From: Lachnospiraceae bacterium
GTDB lineage: Bacteria; Bacillota; Clostridia; Lachnospirales; Lachnospiraceae
Assembly: GCA_009774395.1 (NCBI GenBank)
Contig: VSNQ01000204.1
Coordinates: 1-5,459 of the forward strand
DNA: 5,459 bases
Direction: 5' to 3'
Shown: one piece after another, positions 4,532 to 5,459 of the stretch
How positions within the stretch are numbered: position 1 is the stretch's first letter
How the letters are laid out: every line of letters begins with the position of its first letter
Position numbers and translations under genes: made by a program
The notes under the pieces: model-generated
Seen by the model: only the letters and a program-made list of their open reading frames with translations
Databases searched by the model: none
Told to the model about the DNA's origin: nothing

Positions 4532-4587
4532 CACAGTACCTAATAATAACATGTGTAATTGTGTATGAGTGAAAGGATTGTAATATT

Positions 4588-5459
4588 ATGAAAGCTATGG
4601 AGTATATGTTAGAAGGCTTGGATAAAAGTATCAGTTATGATGAACTGGGTAATTTATATGTTGAAACATCAAATTTAAAATGGTACGATGAAGAACGACT
4701 GTCAGGTATGGGAGTCAGGTGGCATTGCGGTGATGATTATATTTTTATCAACAAGGAAGACTGCGATAAATATAACCAGTATGAAATAATCATCCCCGAT
4801 GGTTTGGACTATGATGGCAATGTAAGGAGACCTTATTATCGGATGCGTGGCAAGCCAGTGACAAGGGAGCAGGCATTTGAGCTTATCCGAAGAACCGATA
4901 ATTTCTTTGCAGGCATCAATGAAATCCGCTATAGTGGTGAGTTTGTTGGTTGTGATTATTTCGATAACTGGTTGATACACAAGAATCATTATCCGAGGGG
5001 GTACGGCTGGGTGCATACAGATGGCACCATAGGCACGAATGCCATCACCCAGAAATACCCAGAATTATATGAATTTGTCGTGGAATGGTTTCAGAAGCTG
5101 TTTAAATTTCCATATCTTGACTTGGTGATTGGGATAACATGTTGGAATGAATTACCAAACGCACTGTGGAAAGACTTGAGTAATAAGGCTAAGTGTCGTG
5201 AGATGGAGTTGAGTGATGAGATATTTTTCTCAGGAGTAGTTCTTGGGATTTACATTCATGATAAGACGCTGGAAGTATTAACTCCCAAAAAAACCATTAG
5301 AAAATACAAGGAGTATGCCAAGCGGTATGAGAAGAACAAGGAAGTTTATATTCCTGAATATTATCAGGAAAATGGTATAGTACAAGTTGATTTGCCATAT
5401 GCAAGACGATGTATAGAGGCATATGGTCTGAACGCTGACGAAATATTGAAGGACTTGTA
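4588..5459 (+). CDS. Uncharacterised protein, 3' end outside the window
   Basis: An open frame of 290 codons starts at ATG 4588, with GAAAGGA (4571-4577) 10 bases upstream and an in-frame stop at 4570, and runs off the window edge without a stop. The protein appears soluble and cytoplasmic, with no signal peptide or membrane helix. Visible landmarks are a tryptophan/cysteine segment GMGVRWHCGDDYIFINKEDC (40-59), a conserved-looking helix YYRMRGKPVTREQAFELIRR (83-102), a Gly/Asp loop GYGWVHTDGTIGTNAITQKY, a hydrophobic LDLVIGITCWNELP region, and a Lys/Tyr-rich helix KKTIRKYKEYAKRYEKNKEV near residue 255. I do not recognise a named domain, though the PYYRMRGKPVT block resembles hypothetical proteins seen in Lachnospiraceae. 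By eye its base composition is less AT-rich than the preceding small operons. It has its own strong promoter, so it is probably an independent unit. Function is unknown. Confidence 0.85.
   Translation, partial: MKAMEYMLEGLDKSISYDELGNLYVETSNLKWYDEERLSGMGVRWHCGDDYIFINKEDCDKYNQYEIIIPDGLDYDGNVRRPYYRMRGKPVTREQAFELIRRTDNFFAGINEIRYSGEFVGCDYFDNWLIHKNHYPRGYGWVHTDGTIGTNAITQKYPELYEFVVEWFQKLFKFPYLDLVIGITCWNELPNALWKDLSNKAKCREMELSDEIFFSGVVLGIYIHDKTLEVLTPKKTIRKYKEYAKRYEKNKEVYIPEYYQENGIVQVDLPYARRCIEAYGLNADEILKDL

Larger units (their letters stand above)
4308..4587. other. AT-rich intergenic region with promoters and terminator
   Basis: About 280 bases lie between the antitoxin and the last gene. They hold a promoter-like sequence (4388-4416), a terminator (4426-4451) and a strong promoter (4504-4531). 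A short frame at about 4330-4380 (ending VIDLKKLVQAVEIGSV then stop) has no start or ribosome binding site and might be a gene remnant. No complete gene is visible. Confidence 0.5.

Noticed and set aside
4702..5016. Minus-strand open frame of 104 codons
   Set aside because: It lies wholly antisense inside the large + strand gene that starts at 4588, which has a promoter and a ribosome binding site.

Overview
The window looks like an accessory, mobile-element-derived stretch of chromosome from a low-GC Gram-positive anaerobe, most likely a Lachnospiraceae-type gut Clostridium. The grounds are AT-rich coding sequence, strong AGGAGG-type ribosome binding sites, intrinsic terminators with T-tracts, and gene families I associate with that group: a large serine recombinase with a CxC zinc ribbon and a coiled coil, a SHOCT-like small protein, a PIN/antitoxin pair and a BrnA-like antitoxin. 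The assignment is inference from content. No ribosomal or housekeeping gene is present to fix it. All supported genes are on the + strand.

Layout. (1) 1-342: a short DNA-binding helix-turn-helix protein with a perfect ribosome binding site at the window edge, followed by a long hairpin with a T-run (358-416). (2) 343-877: about 535 bases without a convincing gene. It holds inverted repeats and short open frames that lack ribosome binding sites, and it may be a decayed or regulatory part of an integrated element. (3) 878-2794: a small SHOCT-like protein followed by a full-length large serine recombinase. The candidate recombinase promoter lies across the stop codon of the small gene. (4) 2801-3611: a terminator plus an extended -10 promoter, a PIN-domain ribonuclease-like toxin, its probable 60-residue antitoxin, then a second copy of the terminator. 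(5) 3579-4451: the second copy of the terminator-promoter module drives an 88-residue unknown protein, an overlapping 47-residue fragment with a retropepsin-type DTG motif, and a BrnA-like ribbon-helix-helix antitoxin without a visible toxin. A third, related terminator closes this unit. (6) 4504-5459: a strong promoter and a large uncharacterised protein that runs off the window and is the longest unexplained gene here.

The most notable structure is that the two units downstream of the recombinase are headed by homologous 65-base modules (terminator, then TTGTAw-N17-TGnTAAArT promoter), 778 bases apart and identical at 53 of 65 positions. The genes behind them are unrelated. This gives a cassette-like array of small toxin-antitoxin-type operons next to a site-specific recombinase. 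The simplest reading is an accessory gene bay built by repeated insertion or by recombination between the shared modules, with the second unit partly decayed (truncated retropepsin-like gene, orphan antitoxin). Whether the recombinase has anything to do with the array cannot be decided from this sequence.
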